From contig JADLDK010000028.1 of assembly GCA_020846715.1 (NCBI GenBank), positions 60,059-124,058 of the forward strand: a stretch of 64,000 bases of DNA, given 5' to 3'. Below the pieces are notes generated by a model that saw only the letters and a list, made by a program, of their open reading frames with translations, searched no databases and was not told where the DNA came from. A program made the position numbers and the translations under genes. This DNA is from Armatimonadota bacterium (GTDB lineage Bacteria; Armatimonadota; UBA5829; DSUL01). This document shows positions 44,012-52,907 of this stretch, in pieces (position 1 is the first letter of the stretch; every line of letters starts with the position of its first letter).

Positions 44012-44093
44012 GGATTGATAGTCCTCCTAGCTTACTGCAGGCACGCGGCTTGCGCTTGAGAGCGCTGCCCATTCTACTATATGTTGCCGAGAC

Positions 44094-44579
44094 CTACAAG
44101 GGAGGCGAAGACGCAGGCCGCCCTTTCCAGTAGATAAGCTCATCCACATCGGGTACGACGTAGCCGGGAATTCTCCCCACGCTCATATAACCCAGAGACT
44201 CATAAAATCGCTGCGCAGAAGCGTTGAAGTCGCTGGTGAGGAGAAAAGCGTGCTCGGAGACTTGAAATATCTGGGACTCAGCAGCCGACATCAAAGCTCT
44301 GCCGACGCCTGAGCGGCGCCGGTCCGAACGGACGGCCAGGAGGCGGATATATCCGCCGCGTCCAAACGTGCCCTGCGTGACGAACCAGACGAGCCCGGCC
44401 TCTTCACCATCTACCAGCGCCGTCAGGAGCGTGCCACTTTGCAGCGCGCGGCCGATGTACTCATCCGGTGTGCCAAGGGCATTGCTGTAGCGCTGGAGAA
44501 ACTCGGCGTCCGCCACTATTCGGGCCAGCGCCTGAGCCTGCTGCGGGTTGGCTGGCAATACTTCGACGGCGCTCTTCAT
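44094..44579 (-). CDS. GNAT-family N-acetyltransferase
   Basis: A 161-residue acetyltransferase. The acetyl-CoA site is RSDRRRSGVGRALMSAAE (R/Q-x-x-G-x-G/A pattern), preceded by GYIRLLAV and followed by LLTSDFNASAQRFYESLGYMSVG. This is the common small-molecule or protein acetylation fold, with no residue that fixes the substrate. It overlaps the VOC gene by four bases (ATGA), so the pair is co-expressed. Confidence 0.88.
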   Translation of the reverse strand: MKSAVEVLPANPQQAQALARIVADAEFLQRYSNALGTPDEYIGRALQSGTLLTALVDGEEAGLVWFVTQGTFGRGGYIRLLAVRSDRRRSGVGRALMSAAESQIFQVSEHAFLLTSDFNASAQRFYESLGYMSVGRIPGYVVPDVDELIYWKGRPASSPPL

Positions 44580-44980
44580 CCCGTAATCTGCCGAGAACCG
44601 GACGTAAACTGGTGGAACTCAATCGGGTTGCCATCGGGGTCTTGTATCCAGAACTGCCACGCACCGTCAGCGCCCAGTACCGGCTCCGCACTGCTGCTGA
44701 CCACACCTCGGGACGCCAGCTCTCGATAGGCGCGTTGAATATCGTCCACTTCCAGGCAGAGATGGACTGTTCCGGCCGACTCTGTCTTCTGGTGGGGAGC
44801 AGCAGCTCCCGGAAACAGCTCGATAAACTGGTTCTGGGCAACCTTGATGTAAACGAGCCAGGGCTTACCGTCTTTTTCAAGCCGAAACTGCTCACTCAGA
44901 CCAAGAACGCTGAGATAGAAATTCAGCGCTTTGTCGATATCTGTCACGCGGATGGCGACGTGCGATAGGGCGCGTATCAT
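44576..44980 (-). CDS. VOC-superfamily (glyoxalase/dioxygenase-like) protein
   Basis: A 134-residue protein with two beta-alpha-beta-beta-beta modules. The first is LSHVAIRVTDIDKALNFYLSVLGL and the second GTVHLCLEVDDIQRAYRELASRGV, ending with WQFWIQDPDGNPIEFHQF. The metal ligands would be H7, H73 or a neighbour, and the Glu in IEFH. Members isomerise hemithioacetals, open catechol rings or sequester antibiotics. The adjacent GNAT gene would also fit drug modification, but this is speculative. Confidence 0.88.
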   Translation of the reverse strand: MIRALSHVAIRVTDIDKALNFYLSVLGLSEQFRLEKDGKPWLVYIKVAQNQFIELFPGAAAPHQKTESAGTVHLCLEVDDIQRAYRELASRGVVSSSAEPVLGADGAWQFWIQDPDGNPIEFHQFTSGSRQITG

Positions 44981-45019
44981 AGCAGGGTAAGCTTAGAACT
45001 CGCCCGCCAAAGTCCTGCT

Positions 45020-45697
45020 TCAGCCGGTGGCGAACTCCTCCGGGTGTGCCCGTATGTAGTCGGCCCGCATCTTTGTCAGAGAGTGCTGTTTCTCCAGTTT
45101 CAGAAACTCGGCGTCGTATTTGCCCAGATCAGAGTACTCATACGATCGAGAGAAAGCATCAGGCGTGCCAATCCGGCGGAAGCGCTCCCGCATCGGGGCT
45201 TCCTTTCGGGCCTGCACAATTGCTCTCTCCACGAGATCCGCATAATGGCGCGCGCCGATCAACTCAAAGTCCTCGACTACCTCGTTGTCCAACGCACCCT
45301 GCGTGTTCCAGAAGTACTGATTGAACCCACCGTTCTCCACCTCAGCCTGCAGATTGATGGTGGTGTAGATCATGCGCATCCCGCGCGGCAGTTTCCTGGC
45401 TGCTTCCTCTTCGGGTCCGGGAATCTGGCGCAAAAGGTACTCCACCTGCGTCGCCGCGCCGGACTCCAGCAGGTCGTCTGGCAGATCGTGAATCATCCCC
45501 ACGGTCAAAGGCTCGGGGCGAGGCAGATCGTCCGTGCCGTGAGACCTCTCTGGCGCCTGCTTTGCTGGTTGGGCGGCTTTCGGAGGAACGGCAGGCGCTG
45601 ACGGTTTGAGCCGGAGGTAGCCGATAGCCGCACAGGCAGCGACAACTGCCACGACGGCAAACGCTACCATTCGACTACTCTGTACCGGTGTCCTCAT
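45020..45697 (-). CDS. Membrane-anchored DUF4375-like protein
   Basis: A 225-residue protein. An N-terminal hydrophobic segment (MVAFAVVAVVAACAAIGYL) anchors a Pro/Ala-rich linker. The C-terminal domain contains AEVENGGFNQYFWNTQGALDNEVVEDFELIGARHYADLVERAI, the DUF4375/DMP19-like signature. That domain is widespread in immunity and stress-related proteins of unclear function. The ATG at 45697 or the Met at residue 10 could be the start. It is separated from the VOC gene by 39 bases. Confidence 0.72.
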   Translation of the reverse strand: MRTPVQSSRMVAFAVVAVVAACAAIGYLRLKPSAPAVPPKAAQPAKQAPERSHGTDDLPRPEPLTVGMIHDLPDDLLESGAATQVEYLLRQIPGPEEEAARKLPRGMRMIYTTINLQAEVENGGFNQYFWNTQGALDNEVVEDFELIGARHYADLVERAIVQARKEAPMRERFRRIGTPDAFSRSYEYSDLGKYDAEFLKLEKQHSLTKMRADYIRAHPEEFATG

Positions 45698-45951
45698 CTG
45701 CTCTTCAGTATATCAGCTACATGCGCGTCTTTCGCCGGCAGGTGTTCAGACCAGCAAGACAGTCACAGGTCCATCCGGCTTGCCCGGACACTCTCGCCTC
45801 TGTTTACAGTTTCCCATTTCCGGGCTGTCTTCTCACGTGCATGCTCGGCAGATCAGCGCACTGGCAACCGCGCGAGCGCTCGGAGCTGTCTCAAATACTC
45901 CGCTTGCGGGTACTCTGAGAGTAGCGGCGTTAGAGGGCCGGCATATCTCCC

Positions 45952-46920
45952 ATGCAAGAGCAGCTTCACAGTCCCGTAGAGAAAAACGAGGTCCAATCTC
46001 TTGACGGAGTTGATCTCAAAGGAGATCTGCGCCTCAAAGTTGACGGCAACAGCGTCTCCCTTACCAATCTCGACAAGATCTACTGGCCACAGGAGGGCAT
46101 CTCGAAGGGAGAATTGCTGAAATACTACTGGGATATCTCGGACGTCCTGCTGCCTCACCTCAGGGAGCGTCCACTCATTCTCAAGCGTCACCCTGACGGC
46201 ATTTCGGGACCCTGGTTCTTCCAGCACAATGTGGAATCCGCTCCATCCTATGTGCAGACTTTTGAGCGCCAAGACGGTGAGAAGACCATTCATCACGTCC
46301 TCGTCAACAACAAAGCGACTCTGCTCTACGTCGTGAATCTCGGGACGATCGCGCAGAACTGCTGGAGCTCTACGGTTGCTCACCCGGACAAACCGGACTG
46401 GATCGTCTTTGATCTGGACCCGGGCGAAGTGAAGTATGCGCAGGTGCTCAGAGTGGCGCTGGAGCTTCGTGAGACGCTGGCGCAGATCGGACTGAAGAGC
46501 TGGTGCAAGACTTCCGGATCGCGCGGAGCGCATGTGTATGTGCCGATCAACGCTGAATACTCCTACGACGCGACGCTGCAATTCGGCGAAGCAGTGTGTC
46601 AAAAACTCGCGCGTCAGCTTCCCGAGTTCGTGACGCTGGAGAGATCTATCCGGCAGCGGCCGCCAGACAGAATCTACCTCGACTACATGCAAAACTCCGA
46701 GGGCAAGAGTGTGGCATCCGCCTATTCGGTCCGGGCGAGAGCGCACGCCAGTGTTTCCACACCTTTGACGTGGGAGGAAGTGAGCGAGGGGCTCAGCGGC
46801 AATCTGAAACCCACGGATTTCACTATCCGCACAATGCCGCAGCGTCTAAAGAAGGTGGGCGATCTCTTCGAAGAAGTTATCAGTTTGAGGCAGTCTCTCC
46901 CAGATCTCTCAACCGTCTAG
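45952..46920 (+). CDS. Stand-alone LigD-type polymerase/primase domain protein
   Basis: A 322-residue archaeo-eukaryotic primase-like polymerase, the PolDom of LigD used in non-homologous end joining. SLTNLDKIYWPQEGISKGELLKYYW is the family opening. The metal Asp pair is D154/D156 in FDLDPGE, the nucleotide motif is SGSRGAHVYVPI, and the third Asp is in RIYLDYMQN. VNLGTIAQNCWSS supplies conserved contacts. No ligase, phosphoesterase or Ku gene is in the window. It may work with partners elsewhere, as separate polypeptides do in some bacteria. Confidence 0.92.
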   Translation: MQEQLHSPVEKNEVQSLDGVDLKGDLRLKVDGNSVSLTNLDKIYWPQEGISKGELLKYYWDISDVLLPHLRERPLILKRHPDGISGPWFFQHNVESAPSYVQTFERQDGEKTIHHVLVNNKATLLYVVNLGTIAQNCWSSTVAHPDKPDWIVFDLDPGEVKYAQVLRVALELRETLAQIGLKSWCKTSGSRGAHVYVPINAEYSYDATLQFGEAVCQKLARQLPEFVTLERSIRQRPPDRIYLDYMQNSEGKSVASAYSVRARAHASVSTPLTWEEVSEGLSGNLKPTDFTIRTMPQRLKKVGDLFEEVISLRQSLPDLSTV

Positions 46921-46934
46921 GAGACAACCCAAAG

Positions 46935-47945
46935 CTAGTTGGGGAAAATCTCAGCGACCACCATGCGGTGATCGGAGTTATCCGTCCTCACAGCGCGGAC
47001 GCGCACTGCGTGAAGAGCTTTGCTGATCCAGATCTGGTCAATGCGAATGACGGGGAAGCTGTTCAGAAAGGTATTGCCCCACCCGCGCCCGTGAGAACGA
47101 AAACTATCGCGCATCAACCCTTTGAATGGTGAAAAGGCGCCGTCATGCGCTGGGGAGTTGAAGTCACCACCGACGACTACAGGCGCCTGGCGCGGCAGTG
47201 CGCTCACATGACCCGCCAGCAGCTGGACCTGCTCCCGATGCCGCTCTCGAACATCGCGGAAGGAACTCCAGTAGTCACGTGTCCAGAAATCGTAGCGAAA
47301 TGGCGCGACAGACAGGTGCGTACTGACGACAAACAGCTCGCTGCTCTGCCAGCGAACTCTCGCAGCCGCGCTTCTCACCGCAAGCTCCACTGGAAGGCGC
47401 TGTTTTTCCAGCGGATAGCGCGAGATGATGGAGCTGTCCATCCCAGTGATGTAAGACGCGCTCCTTCCGAAGAGAGAGCGCGCAACGTGGGCGACTTTGT
47501 CTGCGCCAGGAGACTCCTGGAGCAGGACGATATCCGGGTGCAAGCGTCGTGTTTCCAGGGCAGCGGCCGCCGTACCGCCCGCGCAGTTTACAGACACAAT
47601 GCGCAGTGTGGTAGAGGGAGCCGTTCTCTGGGGCATGAGCGAACGCGCGAGACTCCACGGCTCCTCGGACACAAGCGGAAGATAGACGACACTCAACACA
47701 GTCATTATGACGAAGTACGCCGGCCGCTTGCGCATAAGGCTGATAGCCGAGAGCAGCCAGCTTAGCACTATCCACATCCAGCCAGGCCAGACTGTCAGGC
47801 CGGCCAGAGCGTCCGGCTGGTACATATAAACCTTCTGGCAACCACTCAGAATCACCACCGCTAGCAGGAACAGCACTGTCTTGGCGGTTGAGAGCCGTGG
47901 GCGGGTGGTTGAACTGCTGTCAGATTTGTCTGTTGCCTGAGCCAT
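46935..47945 (-). CDS. Membrane-anchored endonuclease/exonuclease/phosphatase-family protein
   Basis: A 336-residue protein. Three hydrophobic segments in the first 100 residues anchor an EEP domain with IVSVNCAGG, IVLLQES (metal Glu), VVVGGDFNSPAHDG, RIDQIWIS and the terminal SDHRMVVAE His pair. The fold cuts phosphodiesters in DNA, lipids or inositol phosphates. The catalytic part probably faces the periplasm, which argues against a DNA-repair role despite lying next to the LigD-type polymerase. The two genes converge, so they are not co-transcribed. Confidence 0.85.
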   Translation of the reverse strand: MAQATDKSDSSSTTRPRLSTAKTVLFLLAVVILSGCQKVYMYQPDALAGLTVWPGWMWIVLSWLLSAISLMRKRPAYFVIMTVLSVVYLPLVSEEPWSLARSLMPQRTAPSTTLRIVSVNCAGGTAAAALETRRLHPDIVLLQESPGADKVAHVARSLFGRSASYITGMDSSIISRYPLEKQRLPVELAVRSAAARVRWQSSELFVVSTHLSVAPFRYDFWTRDYWSSFRDVRERHREQVQLLAGHVSALPRQAPVVVGGDFNSPAHDGAFSPFKGLMRDSFRSHGRGWGNTFLNSFPVIRIDQIWISKALHAVRVRAVRTDNSDHRMVVAEIFPN

Positions 47946-48293
47946 TTGTGTTAGCCGCTACCCTTGTGCGCCGCCGCCGTGGAAACTCAAGCTCTGCACC
48001 TGACCGGACGCCTCTCGGAGCGGGGAAATGCAGCACGCCCGGCGCACAAGCGTTGAAAACAGATTCGACATCAGACAGTGCCGGACATTCCTGAACTGAG
48101 CGTCCGCGACTGACCAAAACTGGAACATCTCTCCAAATGATGTGCAAAGTTGCTTGCGAAACCGGTTGACCTGTGACACTTCCTGTGTTAGCCTGTAGAG
48201 TACACCTCTCGTAGATCTGGGACAACCCGGACGGCCGTGAGTTCGTTGCACACTCGCATACGACAGAACCACGGGAGAGGAAGGAGAAATAAG
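47946..48293. other. Intergenic region before a PEP-CTERM gene
   Basis: These 348 bases contain no supported gene. A plus-strand candidate promoter (TTGACC at 48166, 17-base spacer, TAGCCT at 48189) is weak at the -10 box. A strong ribosome site GAGAGGAAGGAG lies just before the ATG. The CTGTG sequence repeats around 48171-48187. Confidence 0.4.
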
Positions 48294-49760
48294 ATGAAGC
48301 GTAAATGTCGGTGGGCATTTGCCGTGGCGAGCGCGCTGCTGGTTCTCCCAGCCTCTGTTTTCGCCAACGTCTACCCCACCAATCTCACTCAAAGCTCAAG
48401 TAGCCTCAATACCTACTTCGCGCAAACGGTCAACCTGGGCTACCTTCTGAATCAGGCGGCGGACGCAGGCGTCACCGTTGATATTCTCAACTCCAGCAAT
48501 GCCGTAGTGAAGACCTTTGCCCTCGGCGCGCAAAGCCAGGGTGTCCAGACGCTGAGTTGGGATGGAACAGATTCATCCAACAACCCTGTTCCAGCGGGAG
48601 ACTACTCATTCCGCGTCACCACCAGCGCCCTCGGCTGTGGTGGATGGACACAGATCAGCAACGACGGCAACGTCAATCTGCAGTTCAACTCCCCGCGCGG
48701 TGTGTCAGTCAACAGAGACCCGACCAGCCCGTACTACGGCCGCATCTTCGTGGCCAACTCGGCGGCCGGAGCTCAGGGCGACGGCATCTTCGCGCGCAAC
48801 GCGGACGGATCAGACTCGGCTCTCGGTCAGGGCAACTCAGCGTTGACGGGCGGCTTCAGCTGGGGCGCCAGCACCTCTGCCAGCCCCTACTTCATAGAAG
48901 TGGGTTCGGACAACAAGCTCTACATCTCGGACGGGTCCGACCCGCACGGTGGCATCTACCGGACTGACATGAACATCAGCAACGGTGAGCAGGTACTGGA
49001 CGGAATTGGTGATAGCGCCAATCCGAGCGTGCACGGCTCTACAGCCAGCTCTGTCATCGTTTCTGGCTCAACAGCGGGCGGTGACCTCAAAGTGTTTGCG
49101 CTGGATGAGGACATGATTCCGCATCAGGGACTGTGGGAGTGGAACATCGGCGCGGGTCCTCTTCCGTCTGCAGTTGCTCCGACACTGCTTTCCAGCCCGC
49201 TCATCAGCTTCGTGGCTGGGACCACGGTTGACCTCGCCAGAGGCCCGGCGGGCAACTTCTATCTATCGCAAAATCGCTCAGCTGGTGCTGAAGCAGGACT
49301 GTTTGTCACCGACAACACAGGCGTCAACGTGCTGTGGGATTCACTCAACGCAACACGCACGCTGTTGGGAAATCCGAGCGCGCCAGACATGTTGACCAAA
49401 GTCCGCGCTATTGCGGTTTCCAGCGATGGCAACATGCTGGTAGCAGTTGTTGACAACTCGTCTTTCTGGACGATACCGCTGGTGGGAGGCGTACCTGATC
49501 TGTCCCTGGCAGCTCTGCAGTCAGTGGGCAGCGTCAACTTCGGGCGCGACATCTCAATGGACGCGGTGGGCAACGTCTACGTGTCTTCCAGTGGCAATGC
49601 GAAGGTGAAAATCTATTCACCGGGTGGCGCCAACTCATCATTCACGGAGTCTCTGGCTCCACTGGGCGCAATTCACGTAGTTCCTGAGCCGGGTTCGCTG
49701 CTCGCTCTCGGCGCAGGCGTCGTGTCGCTGGCAGGAATTCTTCGCCGCAAGCGCGCCTGA
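48294..49760 (+). CDS. Secreted PEP-CTERM protein with FlgD-Ig-like and beta-propeller-like regions
   Basis: A 488-residue exported protein. The signal peptide ends at VFAN. A FlgD-type Ig domain follows (about 30-110, VDILNSSNAVVKTFALGAQSQGVQTLSWDGTDSSNNPVPAGDYSFRV). A propeller-like body carries SVNRDPTSPYYGRIFVAN and repeated GNVYVSSSG/GNFYLSQ units. The C-terminus is VPEPGS, a hydrophobic helix and RRKRA, a complete PEP-CTERM sorting signal for exosortase. The open frame is longer but ATG 48294 starts the signal peptide. It is paralogous to the large protein at 61342 onward. Confidence 0.9.
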   Translation: MKRKCRWAFAVASALLVLPASVFANVYPTNLTQSSSSLNTYFAQTVNLGYLLNQAADAGVTVDILNSSNAVVKTFALGAQSQGVQTLSWDGTDSSNNPVPAGDYSFRVTTSALGCGGWTQISNDGNVNLQFNSPRGVSVNRDPTSPYYGRIFVANSAAGAQGDGIFARNADGSDSALGQGNSALTGGFSWGASTSASPYFIEVGSDNKLYISDGSDPHGGIYRTDMNISNGEQVLDGIGDSANPSVHGSTASSVIVSGSTAGGDLKVFALDEDMIPHQGLWEWNIGAGPLPSAVAPTLLSSPLISFVAGTTVDLARGPAGNFYLSQNRSAGAEAGLFVTDNTGVNVLWDSLNATRTLLGNPSAPDMLTKVRAIAVSSDGNMLVAVVDNSSFWTIPLVGGVPDLSLAALQSVGSVNFGRDISMDAVGNVYVSSSGNAKVKIYSPGGANSSFTESLAPLGAIHVVPEPGSLLALGAGVVSLAGILRRKRA

Positions 49761-49794
49761 TCAGCTTCGGTCTTAATCAAGGGAAGCTCAACAA

Positions 49795-49832
49795 CAGGGG
49801 CGGCTCGCTTTGAGCCGCCCCTGTTTCATTTT
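49795..49832 (+). terminator. Rho-independent terminator after the PEP-CTERM gene
   Basis: CAGGGGCGGCTC and GAGCCGCCCCTG form a perfect 12-bp stem with a 5-base loop, followed by TTTCATTTT. It starts 34 bases past the stop codon. Confidence 0.9.
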
Positions 49833-49898
49833 CTGTAAACGTAGAATGAGGCTAATATTGGCAGGTAACGACTGCGCTTCGAGCCTTAAGCCAGGCGT

Positions 49899-51185
49899 TC
49901 AGAAAAGCGCCGTTGCCTGCAGATAGAACCACTCGGAGCGCCCGGTTGCCCCGCCGGGCGAAGAAGACCCAGCCACCTGCTTGACAAAATCCCCCGGCCA
50001 GAAGATGGCGTAGCCGCCTTCAACACTCGCCGTCTTTGAAAGCGCTCTGCGGCCGTAGATGTCCAGCTCACGCCCCACATCTTTTCCCGCCGCACCAGTC
50101 GGGTCACGCAGCAGAACGCCAGAAGGGCCGACGTTTGGGCGCCCGGAGGCGCCGTACCAATAGTCTCGCGCATTCTGCAGACGGAAGCTGTGGATATCAG
50201 CGCCGAAGCTCCAACCGGGCGCTGGAGCATAGCGAAGGCCTGCCCGAAGATTGCGCATGTTGCGCCAGCCCTGGTTGTCCATAATGCCGTACTTATCGTG
50301 GTTAGTCGGATAGAGCTGATCGAAGGTGCGATACCTTCCAGTGCCGGTTGGGTCGCCACCGGAAGCCTCATTGGCCTCAATCATGGCCGTCCACTTCCGA
50401 TTCAGTTTATAGGACGCATCCGCATGCCATGCCCACGCGCGCACACTTCGCGCGCCGACATCGCCGAACTGATACGCCCCTTCCGCTCCTGTGTCCCAGC
50501 GCTCAAAAGCGCGCCTGAGCCGAACGCCGGGCGTATAAACGCGCACGTCCCCGGCTTTGCTGTCGCGCTTGTGAAGCAGGTAGCCATCCGTAGTGTTGCC
50601 CGGCTTTTGCACGGAGGCCGACCAGTACGCTCCCCACAGCCACGGCAGGCTCGGGCGCGGCAGCGCATCGCCCAACTGCGCGCCAAACAGATCGAGCCGT
50701 GAGGTGCGCAGATCGACGCTCACACGGGCGCCGTCAAAGGAGCGCCCAACATTGCTCCAGTTGAAGTTACCAACCAGGCGCTGATCTCCGTAGGTAAGTT
50801 CCTGACGTCCCATTCGGGCGGAAAGCTGAGAGGACATCTTCGGAACATCCACATAGAGTTGATGCACACGCAACCACGAATCCGTGCTCGAGCTCCCGGA
50901 GAGACGGGCTTTGTCATAGGAGAACTGAGGCTGGAAGAACACGGTTGCGTTGTCAGTCGTGTGTTTGATGTTCAGGCGGACGCGCGTGAACAGATCCGCC
51001 CTGTGATCGGCAAGCGGTGGAGAGAAATCTGCGTTTGAGCGGCTTTCCCAGCGTTCTCGCGCTTCGATAGATACGGTCGTTTTCGAGTCCGCAGACTTCA
51101 CAGAAACCTCCGCCACAGCCTGAGTGGCTGCGGCGAAGGCGGCAACTAGAGAAAGAACGATCCAACTCTCTGGAAATTTATACAT
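49899..51185 (-). CDS. Alginate-export-type outer membrane beta-barrel porin
   Basis: A 428-residue outer membrane protein. A signal peptide (about 1-26) is followed by alternating amphipathic strands with aromatic girdles. It ends in ...WFYLQATALF, with the terminal Phe used for barrel assembly. SARMGRQELTYGDQRLVGNFNWSNVGRSFDGARVSVD and LDLFGAQL match the Alginate_exp family. It begins nine bases after the nirK stop, so it is co-transcribed with nirK. In this setting it more likely passes nitrite or other small anions than alginate. That is inference, and no alginate genes are near. Confidence 0.87.
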   Translation of the reverse strand: MYKFPESWIVLSLVAAFAAATQAVAEVSVKSADSKTTVSIEARERWESRSNADFSPPLADHRADLFTRVRLNIKHTTDNATVFFQPQFSYDKARLSGSSSTDSWLRVHQLYVDVPKMSSQLSARMGRQELTYGDQRLVGNFNWSNVGRSFDGARVSVDLRTSRLDLFGAQLGDALPRPSLPWLWGAYWSASVQKPGNTTDGYLLHKRDSKAGDVRVYTPGVRLRRAFERWDTGAEGAYQFGDVGARSVRAWAWHADASYKLNRKWTAMIEANEASGGDPTGTGRYRTFDQLYPTNHDKYGIMDNQGWRNMRNLRAGLRYAPAPGWSFGADIHSFRLQNARDYWYGASGRPNVGPSGVLLRDPTGAAGKDVGRELDIYGRRALSKTASVEGGYAIFWPGDFVKQVAGSSSPGGATGRSEWFYLQATALF

Positions 51186-51193
51186 CAGGGTTC

Positions 51194-52264
51194 CTAGAAT
51201 CCGAACTTGTTGTAGATAAGGTGGTTTTCGCGCCCCGCAACTTTCAAAATCCCAACTGCGCCGATCTCAATCCGGTTGATAGCGTGATCCACCAGCGTGT
51301 AAGCGCCTGCCGTGCGAGCTGTCCACTCAACCATTGCGGCGCCACCCGGCGGGATGAGCGTTGTCTGAACATCTGCCTCCGGATTGATCATGGAGCCTTC
51401 AGGATAGACCTTGTCGAAGATGGCTCCGATCACATGGAAAGACGAAATCTTTGACGGACCACCATCACCCACATACAGACGGACCCTGTCGCCGACATTT
51501 GCAGTGAGCGCGTTGTCATCCATCAAGGCGCCTACTTTACCGTTGAAGACGATGTAGGTAGGCTGCTCAAGAGTGAGCTTGTCCTGTGAAAATGCCTGCA
51601 AGCCTTCCGCGCCAAAAGCGCCAACGGTGTAGAACTCACTCTGCATGACATAGTACTCCTTGTCAACAGGCGGCAGTCCTTCCTCCGGCTCGACGAGAAT
51701 CAAGCCGTACATCCCATTGGCGATATGCGTTGGCACGGGCGGCACAGCGCAGTGATAGACATACAGTCCAGGGTTGAGCAACCTGAACTGAGCTGCGGTA
51801 GTTTGCCCTGGCTGCACGATGGTGATTGCTGCTCCTCCGCCGGGTCCAGTAACGGCGTGCAGGTCTATGTTGTGCGGCATCGTGCTGTCGGCGCGGTTCG
51901 TGATGCGCAACTCCAGCATGTCACCCACGCGCGCCCGGATCATCGGACCCGGCACATGGCCATTGAACGTCCAGAAGCGGTACTGAGTCGGTTGATTGAC
52001 GCCCTCCATAAGCGTGCCGGTAATCTCCTCCGTGGTGAGATTGACTCGGACTATGGCCGGCTGGCGGCGCTTGATTGGGGGAGGAACATTGGGGGCGAAA
52101 GTCAGTTGAGCGTTTTCCGTAATGGAATAATTGTGATCCAGAAAGGCGTCACTGGCGGCAGAGGCAGTGTGCCTTGCACAACCTTGAAACAGCATGCTGC
52201 CCGTTACAGCGGCCACGACGACGGCCCCAGTCGTCCAGAGATATGCGCGGTTCGAAAATGTCAT
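51194..52264 (-). CDS. nirK: Copper-containing nitrite reductase NirK
   Basis: A 356-residue two-cupredoxin enzyme that reduces nitrite to NO. Type 1 copper ligands are H131, C172, H180 and M185. Type 2 ligands are H136, H171 and H327. Catalytic Asp134 and His277 are present. The 172-185 loop (CAVPPVPTHIANGM) has an unusual extra Pro stretch. The N-terminus (residues 9-30) ends VTGSMLFQGC, so C29 may be lipidated and tether the enzyme. ATG 52264 starts one base after the upstream gene's stop. The open frame extends 18 codons further. Confidence 0.96.
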   Translation of the reverse strand: MTFSNRAYLWTTGAVVVAAVTGSMLFQGCARHTASAASDAFLDHNYSITENAQLTFAPNVPPPIKRRQPAIVRVNLTTEEITGTLMEGVNQPTQYRFWTFNGHVPGPMIRARVGDMLELRITNRADSTMPHNIDLHAVTGPGGGAAITIVQPGQTTAAQFRLLNPGLYVYHCAVPPVPTHIANGMYGLILVEPEEGLPPVDKEYYVMQSEFYTVGAFGAEGLQAFSQDKLTLEQPTYIVFNGKVGALMDDNALTANVGDRVRLYVGDGGPSKISSFHVIGAIFDKVYPEGSMINPEADVQTTLIPPGGAAMVEWTARTAGAYTLVDHAINRIEIGAVGILKVAGRENHLIYNKFGF

Positions 52265-52265
52265 T

Positions 52266-52787
52266 TCAGACTCCTCTTTTTGATCCGGAAGACATCTCTG
52301 TCTGCCTAAGGTGAACAAAGGACTGGAATAGTCCCGAATCCTGTCGCTTCAGCGAGGTCATGAGGACCAGGCGATACTCGTTCCAGATTTGCCGGCTCTC
52401 AGGTGTATCACGAGAAGAATCTGCCAGTACAGCGGCCAGCCTTTTGAAGTCTTTCTGCTTCAGAATACTGCAGGCGCCGCAGCACGGCGGGCGCATCCAG
52501 ATGGTTTTTACACCCTTCACCCACAACCGCTTTTCCGCCAACGATGGAAAGCCCGATGCGAGCCGCAGGTCTGCGTCTGTCAAAGCAAGCGGTGACTTTA
52601 CTCCCTGGGGAACAACCTCAGCCTGTCCAAGCACTGAAGTCTGACTGGCGCTCTTCTGTGTGGACTTCTGTTGAAGGTGCTCAGTCGTCATTACACTTGC
52701 GCGGATTACGGCGGCAAAGGCCACCGCCACAACCGTGCAAATAACGGCAAACCGTCCTGCAGATGGCCAATCTCTGCGTGGAATCAT
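52266..52787 (-). CDS. Unknown exported protein with a CCxxC motif, first gene of the nirK operon
   Basis: A 173-residue protein with one N-terminal hydrophobic segment (about 12-30). A soluble part of no recognised family includes MRPPCCGACSILKQKDF (about 97-114), a Cys cluster that could bind copper or form a disulfide. Its stop lies one base before the nirK start. The position suggests a role in NirK maturation, copper delivery or electron transfer. I have no family match to confirm any of these. Confidence 0.7.
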   Translation of the reverse strand: MIPRRDWPSAGRFAVICTVVAVAFAAVIRASVMTTEHLQQKSTQKSASQTSVLGQAEVVPQGVKSPLALTDADLRLASGFPSLAEKRLWVKGVKTIWMRPPCCGACSILKQKDFKRLAAVLADSSRDTPESRQIWNEYRLVLMTSLKRQDSGLFQSFVHLRQTEMSSGSKRGV

Positions 52788-52865
52788 TCCTGTGTACCTC
52801 TTTGCGCTCCAAATAGATCCCGAAGCGCTCCAACAGCATTATGATAGAGAAAAAGCGAACTTTGC

Positions 52866-52884
52866 GATATTTTTTATAAATATC
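52866..52884. promoter_or_regulatory. AT-rich palindrome upstream of the nirK operon
   Basis: GATATTT and AAATATC flank TTTAT in a perfect 7-5-7 repeat. Its centre is about 44 bases upstream of the start point predicted from CATAAT at 52838, a normal place for an activator or repressor site. The AT-rich palindromic style recalls Rrf2/NsrR-type sites, but no consensus match is claimed. Confidence 0.5.
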
Positions 52885-52907
52885 CTGATTAAAGTACCCA
52901 AGGACAC

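Noticed and set aside
47920..48318. 132-residue minus-strand frame between the EEP gene and the PEP-CTERM gene
   Set aside because: Low-complexity sequence, no ribosome site and overlap with both neighbouring starts. Treated as intergenic.
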